This document shows positions 25,226 to 32,719 of a stretch of DNA of 35,212 nucleotides, piece after piece. Positions within the stretch are counted from its first letter, which is position 1, and every line of letters starts with the position of its first letter. The position numbers and the translations under genes were made by a program. The DNA is from PLA5 sp040901705 (GTDB taxonomy: Bacteria > Planctomycetota > Planctomycetia > Pirellulales > PLA5): NCBI GenBank assembly GCA_040901705.1, contig JBBDYI010000107.1, positions 1-35,212 of the forward strand, read 5' to 3'. The notes below the pieces were generated by a model. It saw only the letters and a list, made by a program, of their open reading frames with translations. It was not told where the DNA came from and did no database searches.

Positions 25226-26452
25226 CTACGTCGACAACGCCTCGTCCACCAGCGTTTCGCATTGGTCGAACGATTCGGCCGCTGCTGAGTCGGACAATGC
25301 GCTTTCGAAGCGGGCTGCTCCCACGAATACCGTTCTGCGAAAGGGACTATTCTGCGTGGCGCAGTCGCCGAAACTGATGCCCAGGGCTCGGGCGGCTTGC
25401 ACCGCCGAGCTATCTCGCTCGACTTGCGAGAGGTGGTTGACAGCCGCCATGATCGGGACGCTGTTGATGTGTGGCGGGTTGTAGCAGACCATTTCGCCGA
25501 AGCGGCCTTCGCAGACCATTCGCACGGCATGCGCGCCGAACTGCGTGGCGAGCACGCGGTCGAACGTCGTCGGCGGGCCGCCGCGCTGCAGGTGGCCCAG
25601 CACCGCCGTCCGCGTCTCGCGCCGCAGCCGCCGTTCGATTTCCCTGGCGACGAGCGCCGAAATCCCGCCCAAGCGGACCTGGCCGCAGCCTTCCTTGGCT
25701 TCTTCTTGCACGACGATATCGCCGTCGGGCAATTCGGCGCCCTCGGCGACGACGATGAGCGTAAATCGCTTCCCTTCCTGATCGCGGTCGAGAATCGTAT
25801 CGCAAACGCGGTCGAACGTCCACGGAATTTCCGGTATCAAGATCACGTCGGCCCCGCCCGCGATGCCTGAGTACAGCGCGATCCAGCCGGCATGACGCCC
25901 CATCACTTCGAGCACCATGACGCGCTGGTGACTCTCGGCGGTTGTCTTCAATCGATCGAGTGCATCGGTGGCGCAGGCTACGGCGCTGTCGAAACCGAAC
26001 GTAAACGCGGTGGCGGACAAATCGTTGTCGATTGTTTTCGGGACGCCGATCACCGGAATGCCGAACTCGTGAAATTGCTGGGCGACCGCCAGCGAACCGT
26101 CGCCGCCGACGCAAATCAGGCCGGCGATGTTCAACTGCCGCATCGTCGTGGCGACGCCTTCGAGCAACTCGGGATCGATATTCAGCCGGTCCTGTACGCC
26201 GACGGTCGCAGCGAACCGTCCCTTGTTCGTCGAGCCGAGAATCGTTCCGCCTTGGTTGAGGATGCCGGACGTGTTTTTGCGGTTGAGCGGGATGTAGCTG
26301 ACCGGGTCGACGAGGCCTTCGTAGCCGCGGAGAAAGCCAACGCAATCGTAACCGAGTTGCTCGGCGCTTTTGACGACCCCTCGAATTACGGCGTTGAGGC
26401 CTGGACAGTCGCCGCCGCTGGTCAATACGCCGATACACTGATTATGGCTCAT
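25226..26452 (-). CDS. 6-phosphofructokinase (G/K subtype, probably ATP-dependent)
   Basis: Catalyses phosphorylation of fructose 6-phosphate in glycolysis. The 408-aa product has GVLTSGGDCPGLNAVIRGVV at the N-terminus, the donor motif VGGDGS (115-120), the catalytic PKTIDNDL (138-145, base D142), the substrate-binding MGRHAGWIAL (184-193) and HLQRGGPPTTFDR. The two donor-discriminating positions are G119, as in ATP enzymes, and K139, as in pyrophosphate enzymes. This combination is known from ATP-using members of the X/long clade, such as those of trypanosomes, so ATP is the better guess. It is 311 nt upstream of the sugar importer genes on the same strand, which fits sugar catabolism. No clear Shine-Dalgarno is seen before ATG 26452. 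Confidence 0.9.
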   Translation of the reverse strand: MSHNQCIGVLTSGGDCPGLNAVIRGVVKSAEQLGYDCVGFLRGYEGLVDPVSYIPLNRKNTSGILNQGGTILGSTNKGRFAATVGVQDRLNIDPELLEGVATTMRQLNIAGLICVGGDGSLAVAQQFHEFGIPVIGVPKTIDNDLSATAFTFGFDSAVACATDALDRLKTTAESHQRVMVLEVMGRHAGWIALYSGIAGGADVILIPEIPWTFDRVCDTILDRDQEGKRFTLIVVAEGAELPDGDIVVQEEAKEGCGQVRLGGISALVAREIERRLRRETRTAVLGHLQRGGPPTTFDRVLATQFGAHAVRMVCEGRFGEMVCYNPPHINSVPIMAAVNHLSQVERDSSAVQAARALGISFGDCATQNSPFRRTVFVGAARFESALSDSAAAESFDQCETLVDEALST

Positions 26453-26463
26453 GGCGTTTTTCT

Positions 26464-26739
26464 ACCGCAAAGTTCAAGAATCTGGTTTGCCGGCCGCATC
26501 GTTTGCGCGGCTTGGCGTCCGCGCCGCGGCGATGCCGTCGATTTGGAAGTGTAGGTCAGTCGAGCGGCGGGTGTCCGGCGGCAAGCGGGCGGGCGGGTGC
26601 GGAAATTGCCGGTTTTGCCGTCAAATACGCTTCCCATCGGCGGCTGATCCGCGTATCGTGTGGGCCACAAGTTGGGCGAGAACGGTGTGGCAAGGGGCGT
26701 CAAACCGCGGGCACTCTGCGTCTTGGCGACTTTGCGGTG
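26464..26739. repeat. Degenerate palindromic ACCGCAAAG element, copy F
   Basis: ACCGCAAAGT (26464-26473) and ACTTTGCGGT (26730-26739) are perfect inverted 10-mers; the right arm continues inward as CTCTGCGTCTTGGCG. It occupies the 324-nt gap between the divergent phosphofructokinase and transhydrogenase genes. No gene is seen inside. Confidence 0.5.
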
Positions 26740-26776
26740 CAAATCCGATCGAGTGGCATTTGTCGAAGGTTAGCCG

Positions 26777-27328
26777 ATGATGCGAATTGTTTTTGGGTTG
26801 GTGTTGGCGGCTTGCTTTGCGGCGGTTGTTTTGATCGGCGCGGCTGCGGATTCTCGCGGTGCTTCTGCGGCGTATGCAGACGATCTCGATAATTACGTGC
26901 CGGCCGAGCCCAAGATCGAAGGAATTGACGACCTTTCCAAGGATCAAGCGACCTACGCGAAGACCAACGAACAGACTGATCCGCGGTACGATGCGGAGGC
27001 CGACGCGGCATCCGGGCAAGGCGACGAGATCGAACGCCTGATTACGTATCTGACGATCTTCGCGCTGGCGATTTTCGTCGGTTTCGAAGTCATCACGAAA
27101 GTGCCGCCGACGTTGCATACGCCGCTCATGTCGGGGTCGAACGCGATCAGCGGAATCACGATCGTGGGGGCGATTCTGGCTGGCGTTTCCGGCGACGTGC
27201 AGGGGCGGGAGTTTCTGGCCGGGGGACTGGCTTTCGTGGCCGCGGCGCTGGCGATGCTCAACGTCGCCGGCGGGTTCGTGGTGACCAATCGGATGCTGCA
27301 AATGTTTCGCAAGAAGGATCGCGCCTGA
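26777..27328 (+). CDS. pntAB: NAD(P) transhydrogenase alpha subunit, membrane part (PntA2/PntAB) with signal sequence
   Basis: The second part of the alpha subunit of the proton-translocating transhydrogenase. The 183-aa product starts at tandem ATGs (26777) with a hydrophobic signal-like segment (about 3-25, then ADSRGASAAYA). A hydrophilic stretch of some 60 residues follows, then the family core ITYLTIFALAIFVGFEVITK, VPPTLHTPLMSGSNAISGIT, VVGAILAGVS and LAMLNVAGGFVVTNRML. The TPLMSGSNAISGI block is diagnostic. The NAD-binding domain (dI, PntAA) is not in this window. Its stop overlaps the pntB start by one base (TGATG), so the two are coupled. Confidence 0.9.
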   Translation: MMRIVFGLVLAACFAAVVLIGAAADSRGASAAYADDLDNYVPAEPKIEGIDDLSKDQATYAKTNEQTDPRYDAEADAASGQGDEIERLITYLTIFALAIFVGFEVITKVPPTLHTPLMSGSNAISGITIVGAILAGVSGDVQGREFLAGGLAFVAAALAMLNVAGGFVVTNRMLQMFRKKDRA

Positions 27329-28809
27329 TGTCGTTCGCTTCGTGTGGGTTGTTGGCCGAGATGTCGGCGCATGGACTGCAACGCTTCGGCGGGTTGTCGA
27401 TCGATGCGTGGTGCAACATCGCGTATCTCGTGGCGTCGGTGCTGTTCATTTTGGGATTGAAGGGGCTGACGCATCCGCGGCGGGCCGCGCGGGGGAATCT
27501 GCTCGGTGCGCTGGGGATGGCGATCGCCGTGGCGGCGACGCTGTGGAAGCTGTACTCGTTCGGCCGGATGCCGATGTTTTACGTCGTGCTGGGCGGGATC
27601 GCGGCCGGGTCGCTCTTCGGCTGGGTGCTGGCCGTCCGCGTGCAGATGACGTCGATGCCGCAGATGGTGGCGCTGCTCAACGGTTTCGGCGGGCTGGCGT
27701 CCGTGCTCGTGGCCGGGGCCGACGTGGCGACGAGCTTGCAGCCGCCGCTACAGGCCAGCGTGGCCGTGGCGCTGTCCGGACTGATCGGCGCGGTGACGTT
27801 CACCGGCAGCGTCGTGGCGTTCGCCAAGCTGCAAGAATTCAAGTTCATGCGGAAGTGGTCGGGACTGCCTGGGCAGCAGGCGATCAACCTCGTGTTGGGA
27901 TTGGCGACGGTCGGCGTCTCCGTGTGGTTGGTGATCGAGAGTCAGCGGTCGAGCCATCCGGAGCAGTACGACTATTGGTATCTCGTGTTGTGCGTGGTGG
28001 CGTCGGTGCTGGGCGTGGGGCTGGTGATGCCGATCGGCGGGGCGGATATGCCCGTGGTGATTGCGTTGCTCAATTCCTACTCGGGTTTGGCCGCGGCGGC
28101 GACGGGATTCGTGATCGACAACGACGTGCTGATCATCGCCGGGGCGCTGGTCGGGGCGTCGGGCGTGATTTTGACGCAGATCATGTGCAAGGCGATGAAC
28201 CGTTCGCTGCTCAATGTGCTGCTTGGTTTGATGGATTCCGGCGGCGCGAAGGTCGACGCCGACAGCGTGTATGCGGGGAAGATCAAGAGCACCACGGCGG
28301 ACGAAATCGCGATGATCTGCGACGGCGTGCGGCGGGTGGTGATCGTGCCGGGGTACGGCTTGGCCGTGGCGCAGGCGCAACATGCGGTGAAGGAGTTGAC
28401 GAGCGTGCTGGAGGAGCGGGGCGTGGAGGTGCTGTTCGCCATTCATCCGGTGGCGGGGCGGATGCCGGGGCATATGAACGTGCTGCTGGCGGAAGCGGAG
28501 ATTCCGTACGAGAAGCTCAAGGAGATGGACGACATCAATCCGCAGTTCGCCGAGACCGACGTGGCGATCGTGATCGGGGCCAACGACGTGGTGAATCCCG
28601 TGGCGCGGACCGATCCCAAGAGCCCGATCGCGGGGATGCCGATTCTCGACGTCGACAAGGCGCGGACGGTGGTCGTGGTGAAGCGGAGTCTCAGCCCAGG
28701 TTTCGCGGGCATTCCCAATCCGCTGTTTGCGGCGGACAACTGCTTGATGTATTTCTCGGACGGGAAACAGGCGGTGTTGGATATCGTGACGGCGATCAAG
28801 ACGGCGTGA
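27328..28809 (+). CDS. pntB: NAD(P) transhydrogenase beta subunit PntB
   Basis: A membrane and NADP-binding subunit that uses the proton gradient to drive hydride transfer from NADH to NADP+. The 493-aa product has about nine membrane helices in the first 300 residues, with QMVALLNGFGGLASVLVAGA and PVVIALLNSYSGLAAAATGF conserved. The NADP domain (dIII, about 320-490) has VIVPGYGLAVAQAQHAVKEL, FAIHPVAGRMPGHMNVLLAE, VAIVIGANDVVNPVART and VVVVKRSLSPGFAGIPNPLF. No key motif appears broken. It begins within the last base of the preceding gene's stop and is convergent with the broken aquaporin gene (44-nt gap). Confidence 0.96.
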   Translation: MSFASCGLLAEMSAHGLQRFGGLSIDAWCNIAYLVASVLFILGLKGLTHPRRAARGNLLGALGMAIAVAATLWKLYSFGRMPMFYVVLGGIAAGSLFGWVLAVRVQMTSMPQMVALLNGFGGLASVLVAGADVATSLQPPLQASVAVALSGLIGAVTFTGSVVAFAKLQEFKFMRKWSGLPGQQAINLVLGLATVGVSVWLVIESQRSSHPEQYDYWYLVLCVVASVLGVGLVMPIGGADMPVVIALLNSYSGLAAAATGFVIDNDVLIIAGALVGASGVILTQIMCKAMNRSLLNVLLGLMDSGGAKVDADSVYAGKIKSTTADEIAMICDGVRRVVIVPGYGLAVAQAQHAVKELTSVLEERGVEVLFAIHPVAGRMPGHMNVLLAEAEIPYEKLKEMDDINPQFAETDVAIVIGANDVVNPVARTDPKSPIAGMPILDVDKARTVVVVKRSLSPGFAGIPNPLFAADNCLMYFSDGKQAVLDIVTAIKTA

Positions 28810-28853
28810 TGCGGCGCAAGCGGCATGTGCGAGCGAGACGCTGCGGCGTTTTG

Positions 28854-29477
28854 CTACTTGTCGTCGGGGTTGATTGCTTTGAACGCCATGGCGGCGACGA
28901 TTCCGCCGGCTACTTCGGCGACGACGTGGATCCAGATGTCGGCGAAGTTGACGAGTTTCATGATCGCGATGCCGAAGGCGACGGCGGGGTTGAACGCACC
29001 GCCAGAGATGCCGCCGACGGCGAACGCGCCGGTCATCACCGTCATTCCGATGGCGAGGCCGTAGAACGAGTTGTTGGCGTTGGCCTAGGCGGTGGCGGTG
29101 TTGAGCACGACGTAGGCCAGGGCGAACGTGAAGAGGAACTCGGCCAGCAGTGCCTTGGGGACGCTTTCGATCGTCATCGGCGCCGCGCGGCCGACGAGAA
29201 AGCCGACGACCGCGGCGGCGGTTCCAGCGGCGATTACTTGGGACACGATGTACGGCATGACGTCCTTCGAGTCGCACTTGCCGCGCATGCAGACGGCGAT
29301 CGTGACGGCGGGGTTGTAGTGCGCGCCGGAGACGTGGCCGCCGGCGAAGACCATGACCATCAGCGCGGCGCCGATGGCGAGGGGCGGGATTACGCCCGAC
29401 CCCGTGTTGATGGACGTGCAGCCGATGGTGAGGACGAGAAAGAACGTGCCGATGAATTCGGTGAGATACTTGTTCAT
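28854..29477 (-). pseudogene. Aquaporin/MIP-family channel interrupted by one in-frame TAG
   Basis: Reading from ATG 29477, a normal MIP channel begins (MNKYLTEFIGTFFLVLTIGC) with the first NPA in SGAHYNPAVTIAV (NPA 55-57). After AYVVLNTATA the next codon is TAG (complement of 29085-29087). The same frame then continues without change, ANANNSFYGLAIGMTVMTGA, through the second NPA in SGGAFNPAVAFG to a natural stop. The whole frame would encode about 207 residues, a normal size, and there is no frameshift. A single substitution from AAG (Lys) would explain the stop. The residue after the second NPA is Val, not the usual pore Arg. Alternatives are sequencing error or readthrough. Confidence 0.8.
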
Positions 29478-29542
29478 GCTGGGCCTGCGATTGCTAAACG
29501 GGAGGGCGAATCATTCGCTTCCCCGCGGCCGCCGAAGGGACT

Positions 29543-29712
29543 TTATTGGGCGAAGGGGAACACGCGGATCCAGTCGCGCTTCATGTCGACGACGGTCCAG
29601 CCGTGAGTTTCGGCTTCGTCCAGGGCTTTGTCCAGCCGTCCGACTTGCGGTCGTAGGCCCATTCGCGGTCGGCGTCGGTGTGGTGGACGATCGCGTAGAA
29701 GCGAGCGATCAT
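29543..29712 (-). pseudogene. Frameshifted short gene resembling a HAD-hydrolase C-terminal tail
   Basis: From ATG 29712, preceded by a strong AAGGAG 8 nt upstream, the frame reads MIARFYAIVHHTDADREWAY then DRKS, and soon becomes nonsense. Another frame picks up immediately as VGRLDKALDEAETHGWTVVD and MKRDWIRVFPFAQ, ending at TAA 29543-29545. Together these match a tail I recall in haloacid-dehalogenase-type hydrolases (DREYAYDR.SHVGRLDKALDEA, then GWTVVDMKxDW.xxFPF). The join AAGTCGGACGG looks like AAGTCG-CACGTCG-GACGG after loss of 7 nt between two GTCG repeats. The catalytic HAD core is absent. The 29713-30018 gap upstream shows no gene. Confidence 0.6.
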
Positions 29713-30018
29713 GGTCGTTCTCCTTGTGACGTGAGAGCGCAATGTGGAGAGACAGGACTTGCCGTTATAGGGCGGCGGCTTGGGACGGACAAGTTTTTTC
29801 GCCGAGTACTCAAACAAAAACTCGTGGCATTGCCGGGATACTCGCGGCAGCATCGAGTTTGTCGGCTTTTTTCGGACGAGCCCCATTCGCCACGATCACC
29901 GAGACAAATTGGAAATTCGGCCGCGGGTGGTGCTGGCCTTCGTCGGCCGTGGCTGGGCGAGCGCCCCTTTGACGCGGCGTGGGCGAGGGCTTACAAATAA
30001 CGGTCAGGCGGAACGTTT

Positions 30019-30130
30019 CGGCCGCCGATGAGAGGCCCCCGCGAGGGAGTCCTGTGAACCGGGTCAGGCCTTAACCGGAGCAGCCCTAAGCAGTCCGCTC
30101 TTTGTGCGGTGGGTCTCTCATCGGCGGCCG
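30019..30130 (+). ncRNA. ffs: Bacterial signal recognition particle RNA (4.5S, small type)
   Basis: The conserved SRP domain is present: GAACCGGGTCAGGCC (30056-30070) and GGAGCAGCCCTAAGCAG (30077-30093), equivalent to ACCAGGTCAGGTCC and GGAAGCAGCCAAGGCAG of E. coli. The ends form a long helix: 30019-30038 (CGGCCGCCGATGAGAGGCCC) pairs with 30111-30130 (GGGTCTCTCATCGGCGGCCG) with one G-U. The length of about 112 nt matches 4.5S RNA. The apical loop between CC and GG reads TTAACC rather than GGAA. It lies about 100 nt upstream of dnaX, the same SRP RNA-dnaX-ybaB order seen in Firmicutes. The exact ends are inferred from the helix. Confidence 0.93.
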
Positions 30131-30230
30131 TAGTTGCGCGCGGGCAGGGGACAGGGGACAGAGGTCGGGCGGAGACGCCATGCGGCGGTGCGCGGCTTGG
30201 GCGAGTTTGTGAGGACGACGTTCGATCATC

Positions 30231-32009
30231 ATGGCCGACTTGGAGCATAGTTCGACGGCAGGTGACGCGGCTTCCGGCGGGCAATATGTCGTCATCGCGC
30301 GGCGGTATCGGCCGCAGACGTTCGATGAGTTGATCGGGCAGGGCCACGTCAGCCGGGCGATGGCCGGGGCGATCGAGTCGAGCCGGGTGGGGCATGCGTA
30401 TTTGTTTACTGGTGCTCGCGGCGTGGGGAAGACGTCTTCGGCGCGGATTTTGGCCAAGTGCCTCAACTGTGTCAACGGCCCGACGACGACGCCGTGCAAC
30501 GAGTGCGAGATCTGTCGCGATATCAGCGCGGGCAGCGACGTCGACGTGCTGGAGATCGACGGGGCGAGCAACCGGGGCGTCGACGAGATTCGCCAGTTGC
30601 GGCAGAACGTGGCCGTGCGGCCGAGTCGGGCGCGGTTCAAGATTTACATCATCGACGAAGTCCACATGCTCACGCGCGAGGCGTTCAACGCCTTGCTCAA
30701 GACGCTGGAAGAGCCGCCGGAGCACGTCAAGTTCATCTTCTGCACGACGGAGCCGGAAAAGGTTCCGATCACGATCCATTCGCGGTGCCAGCGGTTTGAT
30801 TTTGCGGGAATCGCGACGGCGGCAATCGTCGATCGACTCTCAGCGATTTGCGACGCGGAAGGGATACAGGCCGAGCGGTCGGCGTTGGAGATCATCGCGC
30901 GGCGGGCGGCGGGGTCGATGCGCGACGGACAGTCGCTGCTCGAACAGGTACTGTCTTGCTGTGGGAAGGAACTGACGGCCGAGCAGCTTCATCGGTTGTT
31001 GGGCACGGCGTCGGGGAAGCGATTCGAGCAGTTGGTGTCGCATCTGGTCGAGCGCAACGCGGCGGGGGCGCTGGCGGAACTGGACGGCGCGGTCGCCGAG
31101 GGCGCGGACGTGGGCCAGATGCTCGAGCAGTTGCTCGGTTACTTTCGCGACGTGATGGCGGCGGGTGTCGGATGTCCGGCGACGGCTTTTTTGCACGCCA
31201 CCAGCGGGGACGAGCCGCGCGTGCGGGCGGCGGCCGAGCAGTTGGGCGTGGAAACCGTGCTGGCGATCATGCAGATTGTCGATCATACGCTGGCGCGGCT
31301 GCGATTGAGCACGCATTCGCGGACCTTGGCCGAGATCGCCGTGGTGCGGATTTGTTGTTTGGAGAATCTTGAGGATTTGGCGGCGCTGGTGGCGGCGGTG
31401 CGGAGCGGGGCGGTTGCCGCGGGGCCGGCGGCAGCACAGCGGTTGACGCCGCCGGCGCGATCGCACGCTTCCTCGCCCGGTTCGCACAGTTCAGCCGCTT
31501 ACGAGCAAAAAAAAAACGTAACTGACGCGGTGGACGGTGCTGGTGCTTCGACGCAGGCGGCGGAATCCGCGGGGAAAGAATCGGCGGGCGGGCCGGCGGT
31601 TGCCGATGCAGCGGTTGAATTGACGAGCGACACGGTGTCGACGCTGTGGCAGCGGGCGCTGGATGGACTGAGCGATTTGGTGGCGGATCAGGCGGCGCTG
31701 GCGGATGGTGTGACGTTGGCCGGAGAGCGGCGGGTGGTCGTGCGGTTTCCGCGGAAATATAATTCGTGCAAGTTGTTCTGCGAACGGCCGGAGCAGACGG
31801 CGACGCTGGCACGGCGGCTGGCGGAGTTGGCCGGCGGCGCGGTTCAGTTGGAGTTTGTCGTCGACGAGACGGCGGTCGAGCCGAATTCTGCGGCACGAAC
31901 GGCGTCGCCCCGAGCGCGGACCGCCGAGCGGGCGCAGGATCCGTTCGTCCGGCGGGCGATGGAACTGTTTGGAGCGTCGTCGATCCGGGTCGACGAGCCG
32001 TCGCAGTAG
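30231..32009 (+). CDS. dnaX: DNA polymerase III tau/gamma subunits (clamp loader)
   Basis: The clamp-loader ATPase of the replisome, 592 aa for the full tau-like form. The N-terminal AAA+ domain has RYRPQTFDELIGQGHVSRAM, Walker A GARGVGKT (61-68), a zinc site C80-C89-C92-C95, Walker B IYIIDEVHML (D142/E143), FCTTEPEKVP and the arginine-finger motif SRCQRFDF. The collar domain follows (about 230-375). A low-complexity linker (about 395-470) contains ten consecutive A bases (31507-31516, codons 426-429), where slippage either way hits a stop at once. The C-terminal domain (about 475-592) is the tau-specific part. The ribosome site is weak, with GAGGA 15 nt before ATG 30231. ybaB lies downstream. 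Confidence 0.95.
   Translation: MADLEHSSTAGDAASGGQYVVIARRYRPQTFDELIGQGHVSRAMAGAIESSRVGHAYLFTGARGVGKTSSARILAKCLNCVNGPTTTPCNECEICRDISAGSDVDVLEIDGASNRGVDEIRQLRQNVAVRPSRARFKIYIIDEVHMLTREAFNALLKTLEEPPEHVKFIFCTTEPEKVPITIHSRCQRFDFAGIATAAIVDRLSAICDAEGIQAERSALEIIARRAAGSMRDGQSLLEQVLSCCGKELTAEQLHRLLGTASGKRFEQLVSHLVERNAAGALAELDGAVAEGADVGQMLEQLLGYFRDVMAAGVGCPATAFLHATSGDEPRVRAAAEQLGVETVLAIMQIVDHTLARLRLSTHSRTLAEIAVVRICCLENLEDLAALVAAVRSGAVAAGPAAAQRLTPPARSHASSPGSHSSAAYEQKKNVTDAVDGAGASTQAAESAGKESAGGPAVADAAVELTSDTVSTLWQRALDGLSDLVADQAALADGVTLAGERRVVVRFPRKYNSCKLFCERPEQTATLARRLAELAGGAVQLEFVVDETAVEPNSAARTASPRARTAERAQDPFVRRAMELFGASSIRVDEPSQ
31507..31516 (+). other. A10 slippage site in dnaX (predicted gamma/tau switch)
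   Basis: A run of ten A in the codons CAA AAA AAA AAC. With one extra A or a -1 shift, reading gives CAA AAA AAA AAA CGT AAC TGA. With one A less or a +1 shift it gives CAA AAA AAA ACG TAA. Both stop within a few codons and yield a 429-431 residue product, matching the gamma form. Thermus thermophilus dnaX is known to use a similar A9 tract for transcriptional slippage. No other A10 was noticed in the window. Confidence 0.65.
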
Positions 32010-32177
32010 CGTAGAATTGGTCGGCAGGCGAATCGAAATACGTCGCGCCGCTGTAATCCCCGCCGCATTGTCGCGTAACCGCGATCCCGCCTTTCGACAT
32101 TTCCCCTTTGCCGCGTCGCGTTCGGCCGCCAAGCCGCGCGACGCCGGCGCCCTCCTCAAGACATTGGAGCCTTCACC

Positions 32178-32543
32178 GTGTTCAAGGGCCTTGCCAATAT
32201 CGCGTCGCTCGTCAAACAGGCCCAACAAATGGGGTCGAAGCTGCAAGGAATCAACGAGGAGCTCAAGGCCAAGCGGGCAAGCGGCTCGGCCGGCGGCGGG
32301 CTGGTGGAGGTCGAAGTCAACGGCTTGGGCGAAGTGCTCCGCGTGCGGATCGATCCGAAGCTGGTCGAGCAGCAGGACCGCGAGATGATCGAAGATTTGA
32401 TTCCGGCGGCGACGAATCAGGCGATCGCGAAGAGCCGGCAGTTGCACGCCGACGCGGTCAAGTCGATGACGTCGGGGATGGATATTCCCGGGCTGGGCGA
32501 GGCGCTGGAAGGCTTGCAGCCGGGGGCGGGGGAGGAGAAGTAG
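32178..32543 (+). CDS. ybaB: YbaB/EbfC nucleoid-associated protein
   Basis: A small DNA-binding protein of 121 aa starting at GTG 32178, with GGAG 9 nt upstream. Family features are FKGLANIASLVKQAQQMGSK at the N-terminus (long helix), a Gly-rich turn, the strand pair GLVEVEVNGLGEVLRVRIDP, and EDLIPAATNQAIAKSRQLHA. The C-terminus ends in a Gly/Glu-rich tail. It follows dnaX by 168 nt, as in many bacteria; the recR gene that usually comes next is missing here and is replaced by the lower-GC islet. Confidence 0.95.
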   Translation: MFKGLANIASLVKQAQQMGSKLQGINEELKAKRASGSAGGGLVEVEVNGLGEVLRVRIDPKLVEQQDREMIEDLIPAATNQAIAKSRQLHADAVKSMTSGMDIPGLGEALEGLQPGAGEEK

Positions 32544-32719
32544 GAGATTGACGTCGTTTGAACAGGCACCGACGGCAATCGGCTGGTGATCCGTAACATG
32601 GACGTCGCATGCACGTGCGAGGACGATGCGCGTCACGTTTTTACCACGATACTGACTTCCAACCGTGTTGTCGTTGCCACAATCCCTCTGCTGAGTTGAG
32701 AATCTCGCTTGGAGTTTCA

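Noticed and set aside
27342..29606. A 750-codon plus-strand frame through pntB and across the aquaporin gene
   Set aside because: It reads pntB out of frame, gives a Gly/Arg-rich low-complexity protein, and overlaps two recognisable genes.
29353..30000. Plus-strand frame overlapping the start of the aquaporin gene and the short frameshifted gene
   Set aside because: It is antisense to two better-supported coding remnants and rich in Arg, with no motif.
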